DNA of 64,000 nt from Trichostrongylus colubriformis. Its lineage: Eukaryota; Nematoda; Chromadorea; Rhabditida; Trichostrongylidae. Position 1 is the first letter of the stretch, and the number at the start of each line of letters is the position of its first letter. Shown here one piece after another: positions 1 through 13,000 of the stretch. The notes under the pieces are model-generated. The model saw nothing but the letters and a program-made list of their open reading frames with translations, had not been told where the DNA came from and did no database searches. The translations under genes and the position numbers were made by a program. The DNA lies in contig OZ022261.1 in NCBI GenBank assembly GCA_963978905.1, forward strand, positions 3,597,992 through 3,661,991, read 5' to 3'.

Positions 1-157
1 TTCCTGCTCGTGCAGGAGGCTGCCACGGAGTATAGTGATAGAGTTAGGTCTGCTCTTGATTCTGGGGATGAGAATACCTCAATAGAATTTACTGTGGTTT
101 GGCTAAATGGGGTCGAAAGTGGAGGAGACAAAATTACTTTTTTTTTGGCACCCCCTG
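1..157 (-). mobile_element. Partial TA-flanked inverted-repeat transposon (one end; other end outside window)
   Basis: This is one end of the 745-bp element found complete at 50444-51188, in opposite orientation and nearly identical to its first ~155 bp. It ends ...GGCACCCCCTG followed by TA (158-159), as expected of Tc1/mariner-type insertion. The same short reading frame (VQEAATEYSDRVRSALDSG...) is open in both copies, with only a few substitutions. I do not recognise that peptide. Confidence 0.8.
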
Positions 158-194
158 TAGACTGCTTGCAAATATCTGGGATTACCGCGAGAAA

Positions 195-598
195 TTGCTT
201 TTAAAGCACCCTTTTACCTTTTTATAGAAAAAAAAATAAGCATATAAAAGTGTCGCTGCCTCGTAATGTGCAGCGAAACTCGCATTGAACAAGCGCGGCT
301 GGGGTCTTATCACGATCCCGCAGTACGGCATATCATGCTGCGGTTCAAAAACTGGGCGAGTTACGGGCGAAGGGGACATCGTTCGCTGTCGGCTGGTCCA
401 ATCCCTTAGCCCGTATGCAATCTACCCCCGGCTAGTGACGCAGAGGGCGCGAAAGAGAAAGAAGGCGGGTTTCGAGTACCTATCTCTTGGAGGTTCCGCC
501 GTTTTATCTTGATATTTCTCTACTGTTACGCTGCTGAGCACCCCTACTTTCATATTCCACAATCTGCCAAATTTACCCCTTCCGGTGCCCTTGAATCT
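195..598 (+). repeat. Foldback MITE, family fam-B
   Basis: Fam-B is a dispersed element of about 350-400 bp. Typical landmarks are GCGAAACTCGC near one side, GGGGTCTTATCACGATCCCG in the middle, GGCTAGTGACGCAGAGGG, and the terminus CCCCTTCCGGTGTCTTTAAA. Other copies lie at about 3185, 4240, 10985, 17845, 35005, 37160, 52300 and 53715. Complete copies have inverted ends AAAGACACCGG...CCGGTGTCTTT next to TA. The right end of this copy is at about 597 (CCGGTGCCCTTGAA). Confidence 0.7.
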
Positions 599-604
599 TC
601 CTCT

Positions 605-865
605 ATGCAGTATTTGAGGTCAAACACCACTACAGAATTTCGCAACGCGGATTTTGGCGTGCGTCGCGAAGCGCGCGAGCTAGAAGCGCATGATGTAGTC
701 CATGAGTTTTAAGGTGGGTCCTGAAATGATGCAGTATATCAGGCGTTACCGCTTCAAAATCCGACTACGTTTGGCACTCTCTAGCTCGCAACAAACGGCA
801 CTTGCTTTGCGAGAGCTTGACCTAACAATACAACCCCACACCGAGAGCTTGCTCTGGTGATCCCT
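605..865. repeat. Degenerate GC-rich foldback repeat (fam-E/F-like)
   Basis: It contains GAATTTCGCAACGCG, then GTGCGTCGCGAAGCGCGCGAGC, and later CTCTAGCTCGCAACAAACGG on the opposite strand sense. This resembles the arms of fam-E/F copies at 1902, 21826 and 48450, but is too diverged to delimit. No coding signal was seen. Confidence 0.35.
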
Positions 866-908
866 AATCTAGTTCGTGTTGGTTTATTTTATGGTGCCGC
901 ATTTGTAG

Positions 909-1028
909 ATCCAATTCCAGATGAACTAATCGCACGCGACCCGTCACCAAATGATGCTGGTGTATATGAGTGTCAAGCAAGTTCGGTTGCAGGTGTGAAT
1001 GCCGATGCTGCCACAGCGTTTGTTGCCG
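909..1028 (+). CDS. Ig-array exon 1: Ig domain A, C-terminal half
   Basis: Encodes a C-terminal Ig half with SPNDAGVYECQASSVAG and ends phase 1 at GTTAGT. Two acceptors fit the same phase: TTTGTAG (start 909) and ATTCCAG (start 921). The first half of this domain must lie upstream, probably left of the window. Confidence 0.8.
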
Positions 1029-4000
1029 GTTAGTTTTATATTCTGATGATTTGAAGTGAGCCTGTGCATTAGATCTGAAAATTTGAAGAAGTTCCAGTTC
1101 CCCCTCGCGTGGAGCTCAAGCAAACCAAGTCATTGGTCAAGAAAGGAGACAGAGTTTTCTTTGAGTGCATAGTAAGTCGTGACCAAAACCATACCTCACA
1201 ACTGGCACTTGTTGCTTATAGGTCTTGGAAGCTGCACCACCACCCGAGGTGAGGTGGTTTAAAGATGGAAAGGAAGTATTGCGAAGCGGCAATGTCCTTA
1301 CGAATGGAACGCATTTGGAAATAACTGTAGGTTCTGCATTAATCATATATATACAACAAGATATGCCCTGTTATAAGAGGGTTTCGTGCTTAAATTCAAA
1401 ATAATAACTTGATCGAGATCACTACTCATGCCCTATCGTACGTTTTGAGGCAGTCTACGAAAGTGATGCAGGCTCATATTCGTGTGTTGTTGATAATATT
1501 GCTGGGAGAGGAATAAGTGTTGTAAAACTGGCAGTGGGAAGTGAGTTCATCATATTTTTGTGAACAATTCAAGGTTGGTCATTGTTTCCGAGGGGTGTCG
1601 CCGCGTGCGTAGGTGCAAAACACAGAACAAAGCGCATCTACAGAGTGTTTTCTTCTCCAGCATCACCTTTCGCGAAAAACGTGGATGCTCAGTAACACAT
1701 GCGTGACCCTTTCGGCCGCGTTCATACTCTGCGGTGCCGGCGGCAGGGAGTGGCTGCGTGTCCATGCGTCTCCGCCTATGCCACCTTGCCTCGCTGCCTG
1801 TGTCTTCTCTGCACCTCCCCCGGTGTCGTTTTGCCTCGCTGCCTGTGAGCACAGCCACGCCCGGCCGGCACTGAGTATAAACACGGTCTTCCACAGTCAA
1901 TGGGTGTGTACCCTTATGTCAGGATTTCGCACCGCGGCATGTCACAAGCGAAGCAGTGCGGAGGAGCTAAAGGCGCTACGTTGTTGGGTCCCGAAGCGTT
2001 TACAAGTCAACTGCTCATTGCGCTCCTAGCATCACAGTGCAATCGTTCTAGGACCCAACTGTCGTGACTCGCATAGCTCGCATCCACAGCGTCGCATGCC
2101 GCTCGTCGTCGTGCGAAATCCTGACATAAGGGTACACACCCACAGTCAATGCCGGGCGCCCGCGGTGACATTGTCGGATTAACGCTAAAAATTTCATGCG
2201 GTTTGCACGCACGGCTTTTCCAGGTATGCCAAAGATCGTTTCACCATCAGAAACAGTTCAAGTTGATTTCGGGGAAGAGGTCAGTGAATGCATGTCATAG
2301 ATTGAGTAGATGATTCCTTAAGTTCCATCAATTTTCTATTAATGGTATTCAGATTATGCTTCAATGTAATGCAGTGGGACACCCGCCACCAACGATTACA
2401 TGGCAGCGCAACGGGATCCCAATTGACTCTCTTGATTATTCTCGCTACGCTTTATTTCCCGATGGCCGCTTGCTTATAAGAAGTGCGGTCAAAGTTTTCT
2501 GTTTGAGGGCAGTTATTGTTATATGATTTATGAAAGTCAATTATTTCAGATGCCCAACTGGAAGATCAGACCACCTTCACATGTATAGCGCAAAACGAAT
2601 ATGGCCTGCAGTCGAAAACCACTCCAGTGGTCATCTCTGGATTAGGTACGTTCGCGAGTATGACAGTGAAGAGACTCACGCAGAAATTTGAAATCACTTT
2701 TGGCAGTTTCTCCTGTATTGGGCCACATTCCACCGGAACAGCAACTTATCGAAGGAGAGGACCTACGACTTTCATGCGTGGTTGTACATGGCACTCCGAG
2801 GCCAGAAATCAAATGGTTCCGCGATGGCGTCCTGATCAAGACCAGCACTTCGCTCCTTGTGGGTTTTTTGTACACGTTGCTCATAATGTTACTAGCTTGC
2901 ACGAGTGGCTCGTTATGCCTCTGCATCAGAAGATATCCATATATCCATAAATCTCCATATATAATATTGCCATTCATGTTTTCAATGAAGCGAGACTTTG
3001 CGTCCCATTAATCCATCGCAAACAGTCGTATATTGGAAAACGTGCTCGTATCAGGGTATGAGTTATTATTCATCAAATAAATAGCGAAGCGGAAGCTCAG
3101 CTTCGGTGACACTACATTTGTAAGCAAGAATAGTGCCCTTGTGTCACTTTGACTTGAAAGATGTCTGAGTTATCTTACTTCCCTCATAAAGGACACCGGA
3201 AGGGGTGAAATTGACACGTTGTGGAATATGGAAGTAGGGATGCTCAACTGCGGGACAGTGGTAGAGAAAGAACAAAATAAAACGGCAAAAAAAAAGAAAT
3301 AAGATTTCCTCCGTGCCCTTCTGCGTCACTAGCCGGGGGTAGACTGCAGACGGGCGAGATAAGCCGGCCGCGAACTATGTACCGCTCTTGCCGGCAACTC
3401 GTCCGCATGATGAACTGCAGAACGACACGTCGTGCTGCGTGATAGGACCAGAGGCTGCGCTTTTTCTGCGGTTTCGCCACACATCACCTCTTCCGATGTG
3501 GAAGGGTTGTTTTCAGAGAGCATGTATTCACAGTTTTCACTTTCTTTTTGCCCCTCCAGGTGTCTTTGACTTTACCGACAGGGCTCCCAAACGCACGAGA
3601 ATGTCTTGTGCTCTTGCTGAGAAGTCTCCTGCAATCGCAAGTGAGTACACTAGGAAATGATGTTTGTGCAGAATACGAGAGACGAACCGGTAAAAATGTA
3701 AGCATACGGCTCAAAGGATCGAAGTCATGCTTGAGGTTCAAATAAAGAAGTTTGTCGATTTCCGAGGAGGAACTGATGACCTGCTCTCAAATGCAACCCC
3801 ATACACATAGTTGAACACGTCGCACCCAGGCAAATACAATGCCATCCACCTCTTTCCATTTCACACAAATTGAAAATTATGGTGATGCGACGGTTTGTGA
3901 TGGATCAATTCCTCTCAAAGCAAGATCAGCCGAAAAATATTAACGATTTTGATAGTGAAATGCTCCATTCCCAACGACACTGATAGGACTTCGCAGCTTT

Positions 4001-7000
4001 CCGATAAAAAAGGAATTGGTTGTCTGTCTCGGATCTCCTGCAGCATCTTGGCATTTCTTGTCGAGAAAGGAAAGGTACAATCCGTGAGCGGCGTGCTGAA
4101 GCTCTCATACTGCTCCACAATACCTTGAAAGAGCCTCTTTCTTATGGGCTGACTTTGACTGTAGTTCTTATGGGCCGTCTCTGACTGCCTGTTTGATGCT
4201 TTTTCGCTCAGGGGCGCTAGTATGGGTGGTGAGATTCGGGAGTACATGTTCTCTGAAACGAACCTTCTACTTCAGAAGAGGTCACATGTGACAAAAATCG
4301 CATTAAAAAACGCGGCTCGGGGTCTTATGGCAACCCCGTAGCTCGGCATGTCGTTATGCGGTTATGCGGCCGGGGGAGTCGCCGTGGAGGGGCGGGACAA
4401 CGATCGCGGCCGGCTGGTTCACTCTGGCCTGTCTTCAGTCCACTCCGGCTAGTGACGCAGAGGGACGCACAAGAGAAGGAGGATTTTTGGGTTCCTATTC
4501 CTCGGCTTTCTTGCAGTTTCATGTCGTTCTTTCTCTACTATTATATTGCAGGGCATTCCCACTTTTACCTCTCCCGGTGTCTTTAAGTGATTAGGCCGCG
4601 TGGTGCTAATGGCAGGGCGTGGGTCCGTGTGTCTTCTGTGTCTCCGCCTGTGCCACTTTGTATCGTTGCCTATGTCGTCTCTGCACCTCCCACGTTTCAC
4701 CCTGGGTGCATACCAATGGGAAGGAGAATTTGCGTGGTCGTGTTCGGCGCGCGACGTGATGGTACAAGCTACGGGCGCCGCATTGGTTGATTCTGAAACG
4801 ATCAAAGTATGAACGCGGCCCTCAAAAGAACCGGAAGAGGGTCCGAAACAAGAGGAAGATGCAAAGAAATGAGCATTTTATAATGAACACTCAAGGTTAG
4901 AAGCGATAATAGGCGAAAAAACCCGGACTGGACTCAAAAGCGCGACGCTGCGGTGTGTATTCGCATCCGCATCAGCGCATCCATTCCGAGTTGTCCGCTG
5001 TAGGAGACGGGCCGTAGGGCAACGCTAGTTGTAGCACCTGGCTCCCAGCGCAGTGGAGTGGCCATTCCTAACTACATTAGCATTCATGTAAGTACATCTA
5101 GAAGCAATGTAAGAAAGAACAAAGTAAAAAGTAAGGGAAAAAACAAGTTCATGATAGAAACATCTTCCTTTGGCACCATGCCAAGGCGTCAAATTGGCGA
5201 GTTTGTGCAATGGCGGCCACTTAAACTCGTCTACACCACGTCTGTTCTACCGTAAGCCAAAATTGCCCCCTTCTGGTGTCTTTAAAGGAGTCGTTTACGG
5301 AAAATGAGTTTTTGTGTAGTCCATAAATTTATGTTGTATTTGCCTGATGAGGGCCACATGCAAGGTTTCGCACAAAAAGTGAGAAACCGGCCGAGATACA
5401 GCTCCCCAAGTTCTCGGTCGGGTGGGCGGAGCCACCGACTAAAAGCCCCCTCTCGTCGTCCGCCGCAGTTAGGAACGGAGAGTGGAACTGTTACGTAACT
5501 TTCTGCTCCTACAATGGGTCTCCGACGTGGCGGACGGTGGGCACTTGCTCGGAGGCCCCGCCCACCCGGCCTAGACTTTGTGGTGCTGTACCTTAGCCGG
5601 ATTCACATTTGTCACGTGAAACTTTGCGTGCGGCTCCCATTAGGCAAATACAGCATAAATATATGAGTAACAGGAAAAACTCATTTTTCCGTGAACATCC
5701 CTTTGATAAGGAGCACTTACTTTGCATTGTCAATGATTATGCTGGTAACCACGGTTTCGGAGATATCCTGCTAATCAACGGCTACCCTGATAGCATCTCT
5801 TCCATGAGCATGGCCTAGGGACCGGTAGTGAATGTCATGCCGTTGTCAATGGAGGGATCATGTTCAAATGAAATGAGTCGTCTTCGATTGTACTATGCCA
5901 GCGCTACACCTGAGCGAGGAGGAATCGCACCCTCTTCACCGAGTGGCCGATCTTGTGTAAACGTGAACTGTGGCTTTACTAGCTCCTTTCGACCATGCGC
6001 GGTCGCACTGCGGTCAGTACCACTTGGTGCTTCCCCTCCATAGCATAGGATTTTCCGCTGATTATTACAAAATACACCTATCGTAGAAAGATCCGCTTTT
6101 GTTGGTGTGTCATCGTCAAGACCATGTCGATTCTGGGCTCGGATCGACCATATGAGAGACTTTATGTGGAGTGTTGCGACGCTGTCGTCCACAGGCGGAT
6201 CCTCAGAATATATGACCAGGGTAGACGAATGCTTTTTACTTACTTAGGTTACTCAGGCGACCGTTCCTCTGCAAACGATTGGCCTTGCGCGGGCGTATGG
6301 AAGCACATTCTTCACCCTAGACATGGCTCTGATGTCAGAGTTGTGCTGGCTGAGTTCCCGTTGCCGGGTAAGCGTGAACCCCAGCGGCCGCCGTTCGAGC
6401 TGAGCCTGTGTCGCTTTCAACTGTTTTTCCATCGACGTCGTCAGTATGCAGGTCCCGCTTCCGTAGCGAAATGCAGGCAGCATAGTTGAATTAAACAGCT
6501 GGGCTCAAAGTTTAATGTCCTTGGTGTCGTCGATCACACCCTTGATGCAGTTGAATGCAGTCCAACCTGGCTTTCGACGTCTCTGGATCTCCAAATTGAG
6601 ATCCTTACTCATATCGAGAGACGGCCTTGATTTACATATTCTGCTACCTCCTTGAGTGCATTCCCGTTGAGGCGCACTGTGCGTGGTGGGGCGAACAAAT
6701 TCCGCAAAGCCTTCGCCTTTGCGACGTTGATAGCGAGCGTCGCCTTGGCTCCCTCGCGGTTGTGGCTGCTGAGCATTTCCGTTGCGTCGCTTGTGACGAA
6801 TGCCTCAGCTCTCAAAATTAACATGATAACCTCACTGATTTGTACTCACAATCACAGGTGGTAAGCTGAGCCTTCAGTTTTGAAAAGATCTTTACCCAAG
6901 TTCTCCGATCAACACCAATGTGCCCAAGGTTGAGCGAATCTTCCTGTCAAACTAGTTAGTTATCTCCTCATGAAGCTAGTCGATCATATGAAATTCAATT

Positions 7001-10000
7001 TGCTGCACGCAGCTGACGACCCACACTTTTTGCCCTTTTCAATGTCTTCTTTATAGATCGAAGCGGATGGAGCATCTCTTCTAATTCGAAACGGTAATCC
7101 CACAGATGCAGGCAAATACACATGTGAAGCCATATCACCTGCCGGAAATGCTACTCTGAATGTAAATGTACAAATAATCAGTATGTTCTGCTCCTTTGCC
7201 TGGGCGCTACTTTGCTTTCGTGCAGTGAAGCCGCGTTCATACTTTGCGACGCCAGCGGCAGAGCATAGATATGTGTCTTTGCGTTTCCGCCCATGCCACT
7301 ATGCCTCGCTGCCTGCTGACCGCAACCACGCCCAGCTGGCGCAATGTATAAACGCGGCTCAACGCTGATCTGTGTGCTTGTTCACCTTACCTAATCCACG
7401 GCTTGTAAACAACGAAATTCCTACTGGAAGCCACCGACATCCCCTTCCAATTGTTTCATAATCAGATTAAACGTGTAATTGCTGTGATCGTGATGTGTGC
7501 ATGCCCGTGCTCAGAAACAGGGTTCGATCCAGATGATCACGAGAAAATGGAATCGATCATACGTGACTGGCAGTGTTGCTCGGTTCTGCACCGCACTCCA
7601 CCACTAGGAGTCAGATGGAGTCTTTAGGCTTACCAACATCAGTTCCATGGACAACATCATTTACCGAACACCATCCAGGGTCAAGAAATGCAGTGTGAGT
7701 TGAGTACTTCTTTTACTTCATGCTATAGAAGGTAAAAAGGTTTTCAGCAACGCTACAAGTTCACAACCGTCGGTAGTGGCAGCAGCAGCATAAGAACGCA
7801 TATCTTCTACATTTATAGATCCCATGAAACGTGGGTTTCATTGAAGAGCTGTTCTTGTAAACATAGACATGTGTTAAAATTACAAATTTGCTACAGTTTA
7901 ACCGGACCATGTTCGTCAGCTCAGATTAGTTTACGCTGAACCATTCTTGTAGTGCCTTCAATTCCTTGTTTATGATTAGCAGTCCCATGTCTGCTGAACG
8001 CTAAAAATACATGGGTTTTTTATGAGAAGGCGCAGAGGAAAAGTTCGAGGCACTAAATTTTGTTCAGAAATTATTTACGAGGTACGGCAGCTCTAGCTAC
8101 TTCAGAGTACATCGTCTTTTGCTCACGCACGCCAAAGTGAGTGAATACAGAAAGAGCTTCCAAACCTCGTCGCTCTACTCAGCGAATTGCCACAAACCGG
8201 TAATTGAACTTGAAGGAGTCGTCCACGGAAAAATGAGCTTCTTTGTTACCCATATAATTATGTTGTAGTTGTCTTATAAGGGCCACATGAAAAGTTTCAC
8301 GCGAAAAAATAAGAATTCGGCAAGGTACAGCTCCGGAAATCTCGGTCGGGTGGGCGGAACTTCTGAACAAAAGCTCCGTCCCCTCGTCCGCCGCGTTTCG
8401 GAACGAAGAGTGGGACTTCCCACAATGCGTCTCCGACTGCAGTGGACCACATGCTGGGTACTTGCTGGGAAGCTCCTGCCACTCGGCCGAAACTTTGTGG
8501 GGTTGTGTCTTAGGATTCACATTTTTTCGCGTGAAACTTTACATGCAGCCCACTTTAGGCAACTACAACATAAATATTCAGACAACAGAAAAGCTTTTTT
8601 TCTGTGGACGATTCCTTTGAATACGCAAGATCACTCACGTCACATATACAATTCTGCAGATAAAAGCATGCAAATAACTTTGGGTTATGGAATAATGATG
8701 AATGGATGAAGTTTTGGACGTGAATCAAGCCCTCCTGTGGGATGCGTCTCGCATCCTAGTCCCACTCGAATGGTGGTGGCAGGTATTAGGCTGTCCCGAA
8801 AGTTCCGGAACACCTTGGCGGACAAGGGTTTTCGGGCCTCCCCACAATGGATAGCCAGGGCATTTGTCGATTGACTTTGAGGAACGTTCCATGAAATAGG
8901 TATATAAGGATTCGCTCCTATCCACAAAAGGAATAGAGCTTGAAATGGACGAGACGTCACTCCGAGCATTGTACCTCTACGAGTTCTACCGAGGGAGTTC
9001 CGTAAGGGAATTGGTCTAAATAATCAGCGTCCCATGCGGAGCAAGCACCACTATCCACCTTTAGTTCACCCGCTTCCCTTCTGAAGATATAGCCCTGAAA
9101 GGTCGGCAACGCAGTGGCCGTCCATCTGAGCTGACGATCAGCTTCTCAGGAGAACTGTGCAGGTGAACCCCACGGCAAGCACACATGAAGTAGCCCTGTT
9201 ACTCGGTTGTGGGAACACCACAGTCGATCTCACTCGGCTGGGATACCGGAAAGTGCTCTCGACTTGGACACCCCATGCCCTATCCGATAGCCGACATCTG
9301 GCAACATTCACCCGGGACACCTTGGCGACGCTAGGCTGAGAAATGCTACCACATCCTCCATATAGCCCCGATCTCGCACTGTCTGACTACCACCTGTTCG
9401 CCCCTCTACAGAACTTCCCAAAGGGGAAACAGCTCAAAAAGTAGCGCGACATCGAGATGGAGGTCGAGCCTTTCTTCGCGAGGCAGTCTCTACAGTTCTG
9501 GGCAGACGGGATTGGCAAGTTCCGGATAGATGACAGAAGGTGATAGATAGTAATGGTGAATATCTGTTTATGTTGTAAAGGAATAAATTTGAAAAAAAGT
9601 GGTCGAGGTGTTCCGGAACTTTCGGGACAACCTCATAAATGCGGTCTGGCCGTACAGGAGTTGCAGGGGCCAGCCGATGTACAGGTCAGGGCTTTTATCC
9701 TCGCACACGAGTCTTTCACCAGCACAACTACCTCAGAGGGATGGAAGGCTCGATTGGTCTGGGCGGGCATTGATGCGAGATTCAATCACTGCACCATGAA
9801 AGTGCGAGTGCGCGCCACCCGTCACTAAACCACCTCCTTCGAGAGTTATGTAATATTAGGTTGGACGGGAAGTTCTGGGACACCTTGTGAGAAAAATTCA
9901 ATTTATTTTAATTTTACTCACATGTAACTTCAGTCACCAAAGTATGCACCATCGTGATCTACAATGTACTGCCAACGCTCAGGAAGATAATAGATACTTT

Positions 10001-13000
10001 GCCCATGGAAGTCTGGGGATTTCTGGTCGAAGAAAGTCTGGAGGTCGATTTTGAGATCATCGTCATCTTTGAGCTGCCGTCCGTCTAGGAAGTGGGTTAG
10101 AGATCGGAGTAGGTGGTAGTCAGTTGGGGCCATGTCCGAAGATTACGATGGACGGGGGAGCTTCGTCCAACTAAGGTCCTGGATCTTTTGGCACGTCAAC
10201 TTTGCCACATGTGGGCGAGCGTGGTCGTGGAGGAAGAAGTCTAGAGCCATTTTTTCGGTAATTTTTGCGGCTACGTTGTCCAATTGCCTGCAGTAGAGAT
10301 CGCCAGGGACTGCCGTGCTGAATGGTAACAGTTTCCCTTTTTTTTGAAAATTTAGAAAAAATCACATTTTTTTCTCAGTGCAAATTTTTGGAATTTTTCC
10401 TGTTCCAATTTGAGCCGATCGAGCCATCGGGCTGCCGCCATATGAGAGACAGTACCTGGGTCCATCGACTGGTTAATTTTGTTAGTGGCCTCGCATGCTG
10501 AGGAACCGAGGCGGTGTTCGTGAATTTCGCACCTTTCGCGAAATTGCCGTAAATTCACTGCTAGTTGAAGCCGTAGAGAATATGAATGTGCTATTCAGAA
10601 GCCCTTTTCAGACGCTTCATATACCCCCCACTACCAAATGCTCCCGAAGCTTTACAGGTTTCTACAGGAAAAAACAAAAAGTGTCCCAGAACTTCCCGTC
10701 CAACCTAATAATTATTTAGAATACGATAAAGCACAACTTACAATGTACTCAGAGCTAACCTATAACTGTTCTGCTCCTGGTCCACTCATACTGTACTCGT
10801 GCGGTATTTTGTGGTATTGCCTGTGCAGTGGATGCAGAAGGAAACCTTTCTATTCCTTTCGCGATCGAGCAAGCCTTTTTGCCACGTTGTTGCCATCTGA
10901 ACGATGGCAATCCGAGACGGTAGATGCCTTTTGATTTCAAGCTTTTGCGTGTCCTTGATAGTACTGGGAGGTGTAGAGAGTAAGAACTGGGAATACATGT
11001 TTGAAAAAATGCGGTTCGGATCTTATTACGATCCCGCACCACGGCGTGTCGTACTGCAATTCATGAGCCGGGCGAATTGTCGGCGGGAGCGGGACAACGT
11101 TTGCGGCCGGCGGTTTGGTCTCCTCTCCCGTCTGCAGTCTACTCCCTACTAGTGAAGCAGAAGGGTTCAAGAGAGAAGGAGCGTTTTCGGGTCCGTATCT
11201 TTCGGTTTCTTCGACGTTTTATCTTGTTCTTTATCTACTGTCACACTGCTGGGCACCCCTAATTTCATATTCTACAATCTGCCAGATTAACTCCTTCCTG
11301 TGTCTTCAAACTAACTCTCGTGTTGCTGCGAATGCCCACTATCCACACTCGCCGGCAAAACCATTTGGACATGAGGAAACGGAACACTCGGATTTTCCGG
11401 GACTTTGCCATTGATAAATAATAAGGCCCAGCTCGGGGACGAAGGCGCTTTTGAGTTTTTCGGCAAAGTGTCAAACCCGCGAATTACCGTTGTGCTCCTC
11501 TGTGGGCCCCGGCAAATACGTCTTTCCCTTTCCTTCCCGAAGACGCCCTGCCCAAAGGTTTCTCATAGCTCGTTCCTGTAGATGAGATATTGTGTTTGAC
11601 ATGGTAATACATTGATAATCTTTGTTAATGCCACTGAAAAACGCCTAGAGGTTTTGTGAGATCATGGAGGATATACTCATGACATGAAATTAACCGAAAT
11701 GAATGGGATACAGTCAGCAATAGTCACAAGTATGAAAAAGAAATTTTTTTTAAGTGTTACAGCTAGGTGCTGTTGAGCAACTTGAGATCACAAAAAATTA
11801 TCTGAATTGGAACTTTGTGAAGATAAAAGCGAGGATTGATTATACATGTATGAGATACATTCAGAAATGTTGTTTATTACAAAGTTAATTCAGAACGCTA
11901 GCAAATATGATGGTATCTCAATTTCAGATGAGCACTATCAAAAATAACTACGCAGGAAAACACTTTTATCACAAACGTTGACGGGGCAGAGTTTTGGCAA
12001 GTGTACATGTCAGGCATGTAGCGAAGCAAGGAATGGAACAAGGATGTAATAAATATACGAACAGGTACGACGAAACGCTTTTCCCACCTCACAGTCTTAT
12101 TTTTCCCATATAGAAAAATTCTCTGTTACAAATTCACAACCAAAATAAGGCAGCATCAATAAGACACAGTAGCAATCAGTGTAAATATAAACTCGAATCA
12201 GCGTTTGATTTTCGGGAAACGCCTTCTGTGCTTACACAAAAAATGAATAGAAAAAGAGTAATCATTAGCCGTGACCAATCGATAGTGTGACCATAAGCAA
12301 ATCCACCCAACTATTTGGAAAAAAAAACGGATGCGTTTTTTCGTAGTTCTATCTACATGTTTTCCGCAAGGAAGTATGTGTATGACGGAATGGGCATATG
12401 ACTCAAACGGGAAAGGGGGGCTGAGTTACCTGCAGGGAGCAAAGGCAAAATGAAAGACGGGTGCGGTTCATGCGTCAATTTCGAAACAATTCAATATGTT
12501 CGAAAACTCGCGTTTAAAGGCACACTTCACTATAATCACATGAGCCGACTGATCTTCTCGGGTGACTCTCAAGGTTGTACCTTTTCTGTACTCCATGACG
12601 CTACACGTGCTCGAACCCACCCATTTTGCTCAGCTGACTCATGAGGGACTTGCTCGAACACACCCATTCGCTCAGTTGACGAATAAGGAACGTCATGTGG
12701 TTGGAGTGGGTTCGAGCAGGTGTGCCGTTATAGCACATCTGGGCGAGGATCAACTGTCTCAAGAGGATAATCGGTCCATATGAATATCGCGAGTTGCGCC
12801 TTTAACTAAATATACATTGGTCAACGACAAGTAAGTTCAACTTATTGATGCTCCTCGAAGGGGGGGGGAGGGGGAGTCGGCATCCATGTTTCCTAGCCTG
12901 CTTCGTCAATGGCACAACGAATTCGCCCACTACATTAATGAAGGCGAAATCAAATGCAAATTCGAGGCTATGAAATATGTTCACTAAAACAAGCGTTGCA

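Noticed and set aside
1613..2029. 138-codon plus-strand frame rich in Cys, Ala and Pro
   Set aside because: It spans fam-A and fam-E foldbacks. The composition reflects GC-rich repeat arms.
3019..3051. Possible small Ig exon (SRILENVLVSG-like) after exon 8
   Set aside because: Exon 8 joins exon 9 at 7057 in phase and completes a normal Ig domain. Including this piece would lengthen the domain and break phase.
6124..6489. 121-codon plus-strand frame
   Set aside because: It is antisense to the RTE reverse transcriptase fragment.
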